Assembly: GCA_007449985.2 (NCBI GenBank)
Contig: VIIQ02000625.1
Coordinates: 528,310 to 592,309 of the forward strand
Source: Desmodesmus armatus
Taxonomy: Eukaryota > Chlorophyta > Chlorophyceae > Sphaeropleales > Scenedesmaceae
Direction: 5' to 3'
Length of the DNA stretch: 64,000 nt
Every line of letters starts with the position of its first letter. Position 1 is the stretch's first letter. Shown here piece after piece: positions 36,593 through 48,390 of the stretch. The translations under genes and the position numbers were made by a program. The notes below the pieces were generated by a model. It saw only the letters and a list, made by a program, of their open reading frames with translations. It did not search any database and was not told the origin of the DNA.

Positions 36593-38749
36593 GGGGACAC
36601 ACTGGGCAGCAGCAGCAACAGCAGCAGCATGACGCTGTCGACGATCATCAACATGAGCCTGCTGAGCAGCAGCAGGAAGTGTCAATACAGCAGCAGCAGG
36701 CCGTGCCGCCGCCGCCGCAGCAGCATACTGAGCGTGCGCCCGAACAGCAGCAGCAGCAGCGGCAGACTGTGGGAGCGGCAGCCACCCCCAAGTGTCGAGG
36801 CCGTTCCCCCGGTGTCAAGAACAAGGCCACACTGGCCAAGGAGGGCACAGCTGGGCCGTTGATGACGTACCTGCTGACAGTGCAGCCGGGAGAGGTGAGC
36901 AGGGGAGGTGTTGGGGGTTGGAAGAGTAGTGACATGGCAAGGGGCACGGGAAGAAGGCGGCTAGGGTTCTGCTGGGCCGCTGATGACATACCTACTGACA
37001 GTGCAGCCGGCAGAGGTGAGGAGGCGCTGGGGGGGGTTGTATGATTAGGAGTCACAGCATGCCGCAGGGGAAGGAGGCGGCTTGGGCAGTGCTGACTGCA
37101 CTGTCAGCAGATGTCATTGGCGGCCCTGTACTGCGCTAGCCGCCTTCTTGACAGTGCAGCGGGACAGGGACACCCTAAGAGAGATAACTCTCAAAGTGAG
37201 GGGAAGGGGGTGCAGGGCAGTCACAATCAGAGAGGCGATTTGGTGGGGGGGGGGTTGACGGGCGCTGGGGGAGGCACTCTGGGGTGATAGGGGAAACAGA
37301 ACAGCCATCTAGCTGTGAAGGAGCAACGAGGTGGCGTCTCACTGCTAGTGTTGCCTGACCGGACTGCTGTGTGCCTGTGTTGGCGCACGTGCGGTTGCCA
37401 ACCTGGCAGGACATCTACGCCAAGCTCCAGGCTATGGTGCCCGATCGCTAGTGTTGGCTAATTGTACTCTTGTGTGTATCCTGGTGCAGGACGTCCACGC
37501 AAGGTTCAGCCTGAGGGTTTGGCGTCTGACCGCAAATGCTGCCTGACCGAACTGTTTTATGTTTGTTGCTGCAGGACATCCACGGCGATATGGTGTCTGA
37601 CAGCCGGTGTTGCCTTACCGTACTGCTGTGTGTGCATTGGTGCAGGGCGTCTACGCCAAGCTTCAAGATCTGGCGTCTGACCGCAAATGCTGCTTGACGT
37701 GCTGGCAGCCAGTGGGGCGCTGTCAGCTGCAACACTCACACAGGCAAGTGCTCGCGCTCAGTCAGCGGCACCTGCAGTTAATGGTGTCTGCTAAAATCGC
37801 AGGCTGCTAGCCTAGACCTTTGATTCTGGCTCATACAGTTCCTGGCTCGTACAAACCTGATGTCAGCTAGTCAACTAGCTGTGACCCAAGTGGTTGCAGT
37901 GCCTGCCCTTCATCACCAGACGGCTTGGCTCACTCGCATCTCATAACGCATGTCTCTGTGTACACGCCCAGCGTCATGGGCGCTGCATCATACAAGGTAA
38001 TGACACTGCTGCCCCTGCTGCCGTCCTTGACCCCTTGACTCTGCAGCGCAGCGAAGACCCCGAAGGTGCAGGCGAATCGGGTGTCACCCTGAGCGGGCTC
38101 TTCACCATCTTGTCCATCAGCGGCACTATCGTGCAGGCAAGTGGTTTGTGCTGATTACAGCTTATATGCATCATGGCAGCAGTGCCCTGAAGGGGATGGG
38201 CGCATGCGACATGCTGCCTGGACAGTCTGGCCCCATGCGGCACCCCCAAGCCATCAGGGTGTTGCCGCAACACCTGAGGTGCGTCACGTTTCCAGCCACG
38301 ACAGGGCCCAGCCATGCTGCTGCAAGGTTTCCTGCGGTGCCATGTTCTGTTGCATTGCATTGCATTTATTCCTTTGTTTGCTGCTCCTTGCGCACGTACA
38401 GCATCAGACAGGGCGCTCGGTCAGCATACGACAGCACGGCAAACAGGCGCGTATGTGTCAGGATGTGGAGCTTGCTCATAACCGTCCCAGCACCAGGCGC
38501 CTAACTTCTTGTGCGACTTGTCGTTGGTTTGTGCTGTATCACAGGCAGCCCTCCTTGCCCAGTCGGCACACACTCAGCGCTGAAGGGACACCAGGCCAAG
38601 CGGGTCCCCATGCGTCGCTGTCAGCAACACTGGCAAACTCAGGAGGAGGGGTGGTAGGGGGTACAGTGGCTGGACCACTCACTGCTGCTAGCCCGGTACT
38701 GCTGGTGGTGGGCTTGTTTGGACTCCAAACCCCTGTCGGACAGGGGTAA
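36593..38749 (+). CDS. AT-hook / PPC-domain (AHL-type) protein, possibly frameshifted
   Basis: Exons 36593-36894, 37646-37743, 37972-38136 and 38549-38749; the first exon is not resolved. A Gln/Pro-rich N-terminus leads to KCRGRSPGVKNK, a type-I AT-hook with Ser where Pro is usual in RGRP. A PPC (DUF296) domain follows: MTYLLTVQPGE, a DIYAKLQ-like helix start, LAASGALSAATLTQ, GVTLSGLFTILSISGTIV and VVGGTVAGPLTAASPVLLVV. AHL proteins bind AT-rich DNA and trimerise through PPC. Between the YAKLQ part and the LAASG part the reading frame shifts by one base near 37697. The tandem copies upstream suggest a lost G in TTGACG-TGCTGG, so this is a pseudogene or holds a sequence error. The two introns after 37743 and 38136 use GC donors (gcaagt). 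Confidence 0.62.
36853..37170 (+). repeat. Tandem copies of the exon end plus donor (LTVQPGE)
   Basis: The 42-nt exon end encoding GPLMTYLLTVQPGE and its gtgag donor occur at 36853-36894 and, with a few changes, at 36974-37015 (spacing 121). A third, degraded copy (cttgacagtgcagcgggaca) lies near 37149. The first two are open in the same frame and both keep a donor, so either could be the functional exon end. Confidence 0.8.
37410..37710 (+). repeat. Four tandem copies of acceptor plus start of the PPC exon
   Basis: Copies begin after a GCAG acceptor at 37410 (GACATCTACGCCAAGCTCCA), 37490, 37575 and 37646, spaced 80, 85 and 71 nt. Each holds up to 60 nt of exon (DIYAKLQ, then SDRKCCLT-like) followed by 'gctgtgtgtgcattggtgcag'-type intron sequence. 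Only the last continues into the rest of the PPC domain. The copy at 37410 ends in TAG. Confidence 0.82.
38729..38747. repeat. Perfect hairpin over the AHL stop codon
   Basis: ACCCCTGTC-G-GACAGGGGT forms a 9-bp stem whose last base is the T of the TAA stop. Confidence 0.75.
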
Positions 38750-41263
38750 CAGGTTGCTTGGTTGGCACCAGCTGGTGACGTACCGTGATGGAATCAGCCA
38801 CACCGACAGGCTCCCTGTGGTCCCTACCGGGCATGTCGCTGTTTTCGTGATGGTGGTAGAGCTCGTGCTGCCATGGTGTGGGTGGACGGCTGTTGTAACA
38901 GGGCATGGTGCATGGGTGTGTGGCGGTGGGCAGGGGCTCGAGGTTATTGAAGGGACGCACCAGGGTGCCAACAACACGGTCACCACTGTGTGTTTGCGTG
39001 AGGTACATGGTGTAAAAGAATCTTGCATAGCTTGCTGGCACAGGTTTTCCGTGTGACACAACATTTGTGCCAGTGTCATGCATGCACCCAAAGGTGGATC
39101 ATGGTTTTGCTCAGCGTTTCAGGCTGGCATCAATGGTGTGCAAGATGGCAAGATGGCAGTGGTCGTGGCGTGCTCAGTCGTAACGCTGTAAATGCAGCTA
39201 TGCGGGAAAGCTTTTTCGTGGCAGTCGATGCTTGCAATATGCCTGCGTCGACCGGGCGTTGGTGGGGTTCGGAGAAAGGCCTAGTTGCGAGCAGGCATTT
39301 CGAGCTTTATTTACTTTTACAATGTAGTTCGTTAAACAGCAGGAGCTTGCGCCGTAGTAAACCAACCGGTATGCTTCGACGTATCGAGCAAGACACTTTC
39401 GCAATCGCGATTGCGACTGTGACGATCGTCGGATATGTTCGTCGCACATGGCTTTCATCGCCACACATTGGCAACAAAACTGGCCATATGCAAAAGCAAT
39501 GACTGGACTAGCTCATGTATTCTCGACCGCAAGTCATACCCTGTTTGGACCTTTTTGTACTTGTTGACCTGTGCCATCCGCCACTACTTTGCCACTGTGG
39601 TCATCTGCTTGTCTTCGCTTTCGCGATGCTGCAAGGAAAACCTCGGCATGCAGGGCATGACCTGTAGGTGTACATGTAGAGGAATAGGTACAGGTGACTA
39701 GGTGTACAGTAGATCTACTGCATTACAAAAAGATGCAGCAGTAGCCCTAAGCACGCATCCCTGTATTTGGCTGCTGGGGCTCGATAACAGATGCAGCTGC
39801 TTCCACAGCAGCCTGCAGGCTGCAGGTATACACCAGCTACAGCAAGCCAGGCCAGCAGCACAGACAGCATGTTGGGTGCAATTGCGTCAAGAGCAGTCTG
39901 CAAGTCTGCGCCAGCAAAGAAAGAAAGAACGACTCCGACTTGGTGTGACACCCCCTTTGTATCGTGGCGCCATAGGATTCCTCCCATTTGGCCTTGCATC
40001 CGTGGGGACGGCTCATCACATGCATGCTCGAGGACTACGGCAATGGCCCTCGCGGCCCCATTCCGAGTGGTGGGGAGGCTCCCCACGGCACACCATGCTG
40101 TCATCTTTATCGCTCACAGGCTACAAGTCACTCACAATGTGGCCCCAAAAGTAGCTCTATACTCTCTTGCGCATTTGATGGCAGCCTTCAACTTGAAGGA
40201 CCAAAAGCTTGTGGGACTGAAGGTGGCTCCCACAGCCTGTAGTGGTGGTAGCAAACATTGTTTGGAGGGGCTACCAGCCTGCATGGAGTTACAGGGGGCT
40301 CTGCTGCTAGCGGGATGGACAGTTGTCTGAATAGTCGCCGCTGCAGGTTTGCGCACCTTGCAGATGCTCTATCAATGCCAACTTCACTGGACTTGTTGGG
40401 CTTTGGGCGTACCGGTGTTGGGCGGTTTGGGGATTGAGGGTGCTGAAGCTGCACTTTTGCGCAGATGCCAGAATTTGCCAAACTCACATTGTTCTTGAAG
40501 CCACTGGTCTAATAAACAAAACATTCTCAGGCACCATGGCCCCTGACTTGTTCAGTCACAAATGGGGGATACCTGCAATTGCTCTCAAACCACAAGTGAC
40601 TCCTCCAGCGCACCCTTGACCGTTCTATGCAGCACATTGACCATTACAACACCACCAAAGCATTCACCACGCGTTGCTCTCTTGGAAGGAGCAGTCATGG
40701 CTTGTGACAATGTACCATCCTGCTGACCACACTGCCAAACTTGCACACTTGAGCAGGCGGAAGTAATGCTGTTGCACAGCAATTCATTCGCAACGCAAGG
40801 CTCTGTGCGATCATGTATGCTCATTCAAGTGTGGCCTTCATCGCCAACACCTGCACGTCATCATGACTGTGACAGCTGCAGACAGTCTGAGCTGCTTGCC
40901 AGCCCCCCTTCAAGGGGGGCCGCGGGCTCCTCAAGTGAGGCCCCTGGTGTGACAGAGAAATGCAGACACATGCAGCACAACACCCATCCTGCAACACTCC
41001 TCACAAAACTGCCTGGATCACAATTGTGCTCACAAGCCACGGCTGCTGACTATCAAGTCCCCAGTCTTCATGTGTGGGGGGTTGCACTGTTGCCACGCCA
41101 ATGCAGTCCTCAAGTTCGACCACGCCCGCCCCTGCTGCGTTTCATTCCCGCCCGCAGCGACATGTGGCTGATTTTAGCCACAGCCCAATGCTGATACAAA
41201 CACAACAGCACGTGATCACGACAGACTGCTATCTCTGCAGCCGTCACTGCTTCCGCCCAGGCA
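38750..41263. other. Intergenic, with a stretch of distinct composition
   Basis: No gene was found. Around 39190-39500 the DNA is richer in A/T and in TCG/CGA than the surroundings and contains a perfect 16-nt palindrome, CGCAATCGCGATTGCG (39400-39415). The rest has no visible structure. The right end should hold the 3' UTR of the minus-strand gene that follows. Confidence 0.45.
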
Positions 41264-44200
41264 CTAGGGCCTGTGTTTTTTGGGCGTGGCAGCGCTGCGC
41301 TGACCGCCCTCAGCCCCTGTGCCTCCTGCTGCTCCTGCTGCTGCCTCTCCTGCTGCTGCTTCGAGGACCTCCCCCTCCTGCTGTGCACCACTGTCCTGCT
41401 GGGGCTCACTGGATGCCGCACGCTTCAGTGCAGCGTGCTGGCCGGGAGAGCTGCCCTTGGGGAAGTAGAAGATGGACCCGTAGGCCACCTCCACTGGCAC
41501 GTAGCCCGCCTCAACCAAGATCTCCATTGTGGCCTCAAGTGCACTGACAAGGTTGCCCTGCAAGCACACAGCAAGGCACAGCGCAAGGCTTTTGCACATC
41601 TCGCTAAAAACATCTTGTGAGGTGCTGGCTGTGACGGAGGGATGTGTGCGGTGCACTTGCGGCAAAACTGCCAGCCCCTAGTCCCTTGAACCTTGCAGCC
41701 TGTGCGCGCAACCACATGAGGAAAGGGTTCGGCGGTTCAGCAGATCCAGAGACGCTGATCGCTCCCCAGTGGGGCTGAGCTGTGCAACAGACTGCGGTGG
41801 TGACAGGCACAGGAAACTCACCTTGTACGCCATTGGGTTGTCTGGCCAGCTGGCAGGGTCTGGCAGGCAGCAGCGCACCGGGTAGTTGGCATTGCTGTCA
41901 TCCCACGGCGGCTGCTCCAGGCAGAGGTGCTGCACCAGCTTGAGGGCCTGCAGCTCTGAGTGCCCCATGATGGCTGCTGCGCCTGGCACACCACTGCGCA
42001 GCTGCTGCACCAGCTGACTGCGGACCCAGAAGCGGCGCATGGGCCCCTTCAGGGTGTGCAGCTCTTGCAGAGCCTGCAGGGAGTTTTTGTGTGACATGCT
42101 GGAGGCAAACGACCAGGCAGCCTGGGCAAGGCCATCGCCAACCTGCAGTGGGCAGGTGAAATCCAGTGGCATCAGCAACACACAGCAGGCATGCAACTCC
42201 TCAGGGGCACACATGCCAGCACATGCTGTTTGGGCTGAGTGTTGCTACACCGCAGAAACACCAGGGGGCTGTTTGGCAGTGCATACGTGAAGTGAAGTGA
42301 CGGCACGGACCAACCGCAGGCAAGCACACACGAGCGCAGGCACAGCACCGGGCCATAGCCACGCACCACAGGGACCTTGATCTTCCTAGCTGCCTTCCAT
42401 CCCTGCGTCCACCCCGTCCACCACACCACATGGGCCGTGAGCCAGTCCACTTCCTCCTCGGACAGGACATCGCCTGGCAGCTGAAGCCCGGGGTACATGT
42501 GCTGCAGGACCTTCATGGCGAAGTCCATTTGCTTGTAGGACCTGGTGGCCATGACTTCCGTCCCAAATGGGTGGAAGCCATTGGCAAAGATAAGGTGGAT
42601 CAGGGACAGCACGAGGCGTGGCAGGAGGGTCCCAGCCACGTGCTGGGCAGCTGCAGCAAACAGCAGGCCATAGCACAGCTGCTGCGCATAGCCCAAGCCC
42701 ACCCGGGACAGCTTGGAGCCCAGGAGCATGGCGCTGCGCTTGAACATGCTTGCGCGCCCAGGCAGCACGGCCTGCTGCTTGCCCACGGTGCCCAGCTTGG
42801 CCGGATCAGCCCAGTCGAAGCCCGTCCCCCTGCACGTCAGGGGAGGGCTGTCCGACAGCAAGCGGCTGCGGTGGTTGACAGCCTGCGCTGCCGGCATGTC
42901 AGCATCATCCTGCTGCACTTGGCCAGCAGCAGCATCGGGCACTGCATGTAAGCTACCATGTGCACCACCGTTGCTGCTGCCGGCGCCCAGCAGCAGGGAC
43001 GTGCTGCCCAGGGCGTGCTGCTGGCCCTCTGTCAGCTGCAGGTGCCTTGTGATGGGGGGTGGTGCAGGGATGAGGGCCGCCAGCACACCCTCCTCTTGCA
43101 GCCCGACCTTGCGGTCCAGCTGAGCATACCATGCAGCATCTTCAAGCACAGCGCTGCTCTCCCTGCAGCGCAGGGCAGCAGCAGGAAGTTGTCAAGCAAA
43201 GCGCAGCAGCATCAGCACTGACGTGGGAGCCTGTTGGCTGTACACGCGCCTGCCTGGCAGCTGTGACGCCAGCCAAGACAGCAACAGCACTGCACACACC
43301 CCACCACTACGCATTGCTCAAAACCAGGTAAGCCCATTGGTTGATTGCTCAGCAAAGTTTGGGCCTGTCCATGTACCCGTGCATGGTTGCGGCATTTCCA
43401 GCTACCAAGGTCACTTTTATGTGTGCTGAACACACCAGTTGCAACAAGCAGGTAATGCAAGCTGTTGTCAATGGCAGGTGTGTTGGATGCCCTCCCTGCT
43501 GAGACAAACTCAGCACACACCCACCTTATATACTGCCCCAAAGAGGCTCCAAACTGCTGCTTCACACAAGGGTTGCAGCGAATGGTCCGCTGTAGGGCTG
43601 TGACAAAGGGCGCGCTGAAGTCCGCGTCGATCAGCAGGGGGGCCTCCTGTCCTGCCTCAGCAAACTCTTTGAAGCGCCTCTGCAGCCTTGGCATCACGGC
43701 CCTGCGCAACAGAAACGCAACAGACGCAGCAGACATCAGGCACACTGAAAGCACTCATGCACCCGCCCTCAGGCTCCAACTGAGCTAACAATGCGAGTCA
43801 GGCTGCGCAGCCACAGCAGAAGGCATGCAAATACAAACAGGACGGCTGGCGCATCCCCAGACTTGGCAGAACAACCCGTGTGCTGTGGCTGAGGCAGTTG
43901 ATGTGCATGCGCAAATTGCCAACGCTGCTTGTGCATGCCACAGCGTATGTTGCATATTTGGCCTGTGGCCGTCACAGGAGAGCACACTCACAGGGTCAGC
44001 AGCTCGTGCATCTTGTTGGAGGCGGCCAGCTGCCGGCCATCTACAGTGTTGTGGGGTTCCATCTTGACCGGTGCTTCATTGACCGCCTTCCAGAAATTTG
44101 CGATGCACTTGGCACCGGCCTTCTCCTGGTGGCCGTCAGCATGCCGCGTCGCCTCCACCACGTGCGGCAGGTACCAATAGTCCCAGTCGCGGTCCTCGCC

Positions 44201-46918
44201 CCGGGAGTAGTGCAGCTGCCTGTCGGGTTTCTTGTAGGACAGCATCCATGCCAGTGGGCCCAGCTGCCCCTGCAGGCACACGAACACACACTTCCACATA
44301 GTTTGATGAATGTGTTCACCCTCGTGTGCGTGTCTGTTAACACTTGATGAGACTAGCCTGTTAACACCACGACTGGTCATCATGACACGTTCCTGCTGGA
44401 TGCAACTCAGGAGTGAGAACACCACACCTGCTGGTCAGCCTGGCATGCATGCCCAGCAATGTTAAAAGCAACGTCGCAGCACCCTAGGCCGGCCGGCTCC
44501 ACAAGGGCAACTGGTAGAGGCCCTTGCCAGCTTGAACACCCCCCCTGTTGTGTCAGGTGCCTCACCTTGGTGTCATCGCCAGCCAAGTGCAGTTTGCCAG
44601 CGGCAGCCAAAGACTTCCTCAGGCTAGACTGCGCGTTCGATTTCAGCGGCTCCGTATACTTGCTGGCCATGATGGCCCCCAGGCCTGACATGAGAGAGCC
44701 CCCAAATGTGGTGCTGTGGCGCATCACAGCTGCGTGCTTGAGCCATAAAGCTGCCGAGCCACCACCCCCTGGCACCAGGTGCAGCTGGATGAGGTCGTTT
44801 GCTGGGGCATCCAGCACCAAGGGGCAACCAGGGACCATGCCGCCCTTGACCTGCAAGGCCAGCAAGAACAGAATGGGAGGCAGCAACATGCTGCACGCTG
44901 ACAGCTTCCATTGCAGTTGCAGCAGTTGCAGGCCACATGGGGTGTTCTTGCTCTTTGCACAGCACAGAGTCTCCGGGGTGGCCCAAATGCACAAAGCCAG
45001 CACAGCCAGGACAGCCCGCACGCACTTTCCCTGAAGGCACGTCGCACCTGGGTGTGCCATGCCAAGCGCTCTTGTGGTGTGCTGCCTGCCACGCTGCAGC
45101 CTGTTTCCGCCATGTGCAGCAGCTGCGCCAGAGCAGACATGGTGGCACCAAGGTGTGTGTCCTTCCAAGTTCCGCTGGGGTCCAGACACAGCACCGCGTA
45201 GGGGTCGTCATAGTTTCCTACGCCTGTGGTAGCATGTGCAGTCGGGCACAGCAGTGTACAGCGTGACGGGGGTGGCTGAGACACAGCACAGCACGGATTG
45301 GTGAATCAGGAAACCAGCATTTCATCACAAGACTGCCAAGCAGAGAGAGGCTCAGCCATGGGGCAGGTGTCGCCTCAAGCACATCATGCAGGGTAATGAC
45401 TTGTGTTCCATGCAGTCAATACCCCTGAACTGGTGTACCAGCATCAATACCATGGCCCCATGGCCCCACGCAAAGCTTGGAAGAGCACTTAGAGATGGCA
45501 CATATGCCTTGACCTCTGGGTTGCTGCTTCAGGCTGAATCCATCACCCAGCCAGCTTGCATTGATGACCGGCTCAAAGTTAGACTAGTGACACTGCAAGC
45601 AAGTGCTACAGTACTGCTGCCTGGCAAGGGAATCTACACAAAATGGGCCCCATCAATCAGTGTCTGCTTTGTGGGGCGGGGGACAACATGCCATCAGCGG
45701 CTATCGACAGTCCAGCGCCATGGCTCACCGGGCTGCTCGCCCTGCATCCAGTGCCCCTCCGCGCTATCCGCTGTGACCAGCTGGACCTTGTGCAGCGGCC
45801 AGTAAGCAAAGCCCTCCTTGTCTGTGGCGGTATTGCGGCTCCACACAAAGTCGTCGGCGCTTGGGATCACACAGCGGGTGCCATGCTTGCACACAATCAG
45901 TAGGTCGCAGCTGGCGAGCAGCAGCTGCACGCAGGCAGACAGGTGCAGCAGCGAGCATGCACAGGGTGATGCTGGTGTTTGGGGACATGCAACCATCTTG
46001 TCTCAATAATTGCTGCCTGTGGCAGCAGCTTGGCCATTTTCCTGCCCGTGCCCAAGACACCTGGTGACGCTGAGACGGCAACAGCCCGTCTGGCGCGCGC
46101 TGCAGCATCTCCCAGAAAGTCATCTTCTGTCTGCGGTGTGGATACACCATGACGGTGTTTCCAGAGGTGTTGCGCATCTCAGGCACGAGGATGAGGCCTG
46201 CGCAACACAGGGAATGCGTCAGTCCTCAGCACAGTAGCCAGGCGCAGCATTGGGGTGGATTAATGAGCGTTACTGCCACACAACTGACGGGCTGCTGTTG
46301 CTACTTCAACGCACCTGGCGGCTTTGTGATGGTGCCCTTGAAGGAGCGCACACGCCCCAGCAAGACGCTTTGGTATAAGTCACGTGTGTCAAACGGTCCA
46401 AAAACATTGTGCGACACCCAGCGCGGGTCCTGCAGGGAGCGCCAGAGCAGACATGTGGTGTGCAGCAAGCAATTGACCACAAAAAACTCATGCCTAAGCG
46501 CAGCAATTGGGTTGACGGCCTCACAGTCTGGCACAACAGCCGGCCCAACAATGGAAGTGGTGCATGCCTGCACTTGCCGGGTCCTCAGTTGTGCTGATGC
46601 CGGCAGCATGCAGGGACCATGAGTTCATGCCGGCCGGGAGGCTCAAATTCAAGGCCACCGTGGCACCGTGCTGGAGCTCTGCCCTGGGACAGCACCAGCA
46701 GCAGCATTCCCGCCTACCTGTGCGCTGGTGATGCAGACATCCTCCCCGACATAGGGGTCATACAAGTCGTCAATGTCGTCGTCTGAACAGTCTTCTTCGA
46801 TGCCGGTGAGGCCAGCCAGCGTTTGGCCATACTCTGGGACTTCCACAGCCGAACTGCTATCATCTGCCTGTGCTGGCTTGCTGCTCAGCAGCTTGTGCAC
46901 ACGCGCCAACCAGCTCAT
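41264..46918 (-). CDS. Uncharacterised 991-residue protein (11 exons)
   Basis: Minus-strand exons 46918-46718, 46429-46315, 46197-46061, 45924-45729, 45223-45048, 44850-44566, 44269-43992, 43701-43525, 43162-42367, 42142-41822 and 41557-41264 join without a phase conflict. That strongly supports a real, functional gene. The start MSWLARVHKLLSSKPAQADD leads into an acidic stretch (EEDCSDDDIDDLYDPY). The body is mixed alpha/beta without visible repeats (VMVYPHRRQKMTFWEML, LLLASCDLLIVCKHGTR, GNYDDPYAVLCLDPSGTWKD, WMLSYKKPDRQLHY, RDWDYWYLPHVVEATRH). A moderately hydrophobic segment near LLPRLVLSLIHLIFANGFHP could be buried or membrane-associated. The tail is Ala/Gly/Glu low complexity ending TPKKHRP. 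No family or catalytic motif is recognised. No clear N-terminal targeting signal is seen. Confidence 0.8.
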
Positions 46919-48382
46919 GTTTAAGAGGCAGGCAGGTATTTCTACAGACCCAAAGCTGCCGCAGGTGATGGCTTTGGCGCAGCTGTGGGGTCAGCTGCAG
47001 GTGCATCCTGCCACCATCTTCTTCTTCTTATCTGAACTGGCCACTTACGCCTATGGGCAGATTTTTGTAGCTGAAGATGAAACCTACAGAAAGTTGGGAA
47101 CGCCGCAATACAGTTTGGCGCAGAGCTCGCTGGCTGACTAAATTTGCGTGAGTGCAAGGGGGGGGGGGGCAGAAAATAAAGTTGGGGACACCATGATGAA
47201 AAAGTTCAAACGGGCCCAGACACCCCCCCACCCCCCCCCCCTTACCCCGTAAAGCTGCGTTTCAGGGCCCCACAATGGCTGGTATGCTTATAAACGTATG
47301 TTGAATAGTTTCTACACCCTCAGAACCGTTCTCCAAGCTCTCCCGAGGCCTGGTTTTTGAACAGTGATCTCATGATCAATCAACGGTGCTTTGCATCCTG
47401 AAACCGGCCCCACAACGCTCAGCAGCATCGGAAAGATTTCCTTATGATAGCAGAATACATCATCGTAACTCTGCACTGCTTTACATCAAGCACAGCCAAC
47501 ATACGGGGCCACTGCCCTCAACCGCCAGTCAACCGCCGCTGTACTGCTGCCTTTTCCTGCCATGAGGTTGCTAAATATGTGTTGTAAGGCTACACAAAGG
47601 CTTGCAATAGATAGTATGTGATGTAAGCTTCAGAATGAGCAGCTTACAGGGTCAAATGGGCTGCAAACAAAAAAAGTTGCAAAACCCTGTGGGAAAAAGT
47701 CAAACAGGGCATGGACACCCCCCCTCCCCCCCTCCCCAAAACCCCCTCAGAATTCTTCCAAATAAGGTCAAATTAAAGCTGTTATTATATATAACATACC
47801 CTGCAATTGGCAGGCCAAAGTGTGTCATGGTGCTGTCCAGCCTACAGACTGCCCCCCCCTTGGTGAGTGTGAGGAGTGTTGGTGTGAGGGCAGAAATCGC
47901 CAGGGGGATTTTCGAGCCCCCAATACCGAGAACTCCATCATTGTCTTGAGGTGGCCACGATGTAGGTTCAGCGTGCTGATGCCCCTTTACTGTAGCCCTG
48001 AGGCACTGTGCTGCTGTTCTGACCAGCAGCATCAGCACCCAGATGCCGTCCATGTCCATCACTCATAGCCATATTATACCTCTTGCTCGCTTGATCCGCA
48101 ACCTGCAGCCCATGGCTCGCCAGACAGCAGCACCTGAACAGCTCACCCTCATGGCTTCATGGTCTGTTCGTGAGCTCCATGGGCTCGAGTCTTCATCATG
48201 TCATAATCATCAATTCTTCTCATGGGCTGTTCTGCTTGTTGGGAAACAAGTTGCAGCCAGAGGCCCAGCCGTCTGCCAGGTATCCAGCTCAAACCCACAG
48301 CCCTGCTCTACAGCAATGCTGAGCATTAACACAGCGCAGGTGTGCACACAAGCGCTGGTGCAGTGTCGTGGAAGTCTGTATA
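46919..48382. other. Intergenic with homopolymer-flanked repeats
   Basis: Related blocks occur at about 47195-47231 (gaaaaagttcaaacgggccc, then agacaccccccc) and 47691-47724 (gaaaaagtcaaacagggcat, then ggacacccccc), in direct orientation about 490 nt apart, each running into a C-run. A G-run sits at about 47159-47170. This may be a small repeat element, but no target duplication was identified. The promoter of the minus-strand gene must also be here. Confidence 0.45.
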
Positions 48383-48390
48383 GATTCAAA
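48383..48390. repeat. Left copy of the 8-bp target-site duplication
   Basis: GATTCAAA abuts the left terminal inverted repeat; its exact copy abuts the right end at 49113-49120. Confidence 0.9.

Noticed and set aside
36593..38749. Treating the AHL repeats as mutually exclusive in-frame exons
   Set aside because: Most copies contain only half of the exon, lack a matching donor, and at least one ends in a stop; they cannot substitute for the full exon.
30831..38749. Joining the AT-hook protein at 30.8 kb and the AHL gene at 36.6 kb into one gene
   Set aside because: The first ends in a stop, an F-box copy lies between, and the two hooks are of different types.
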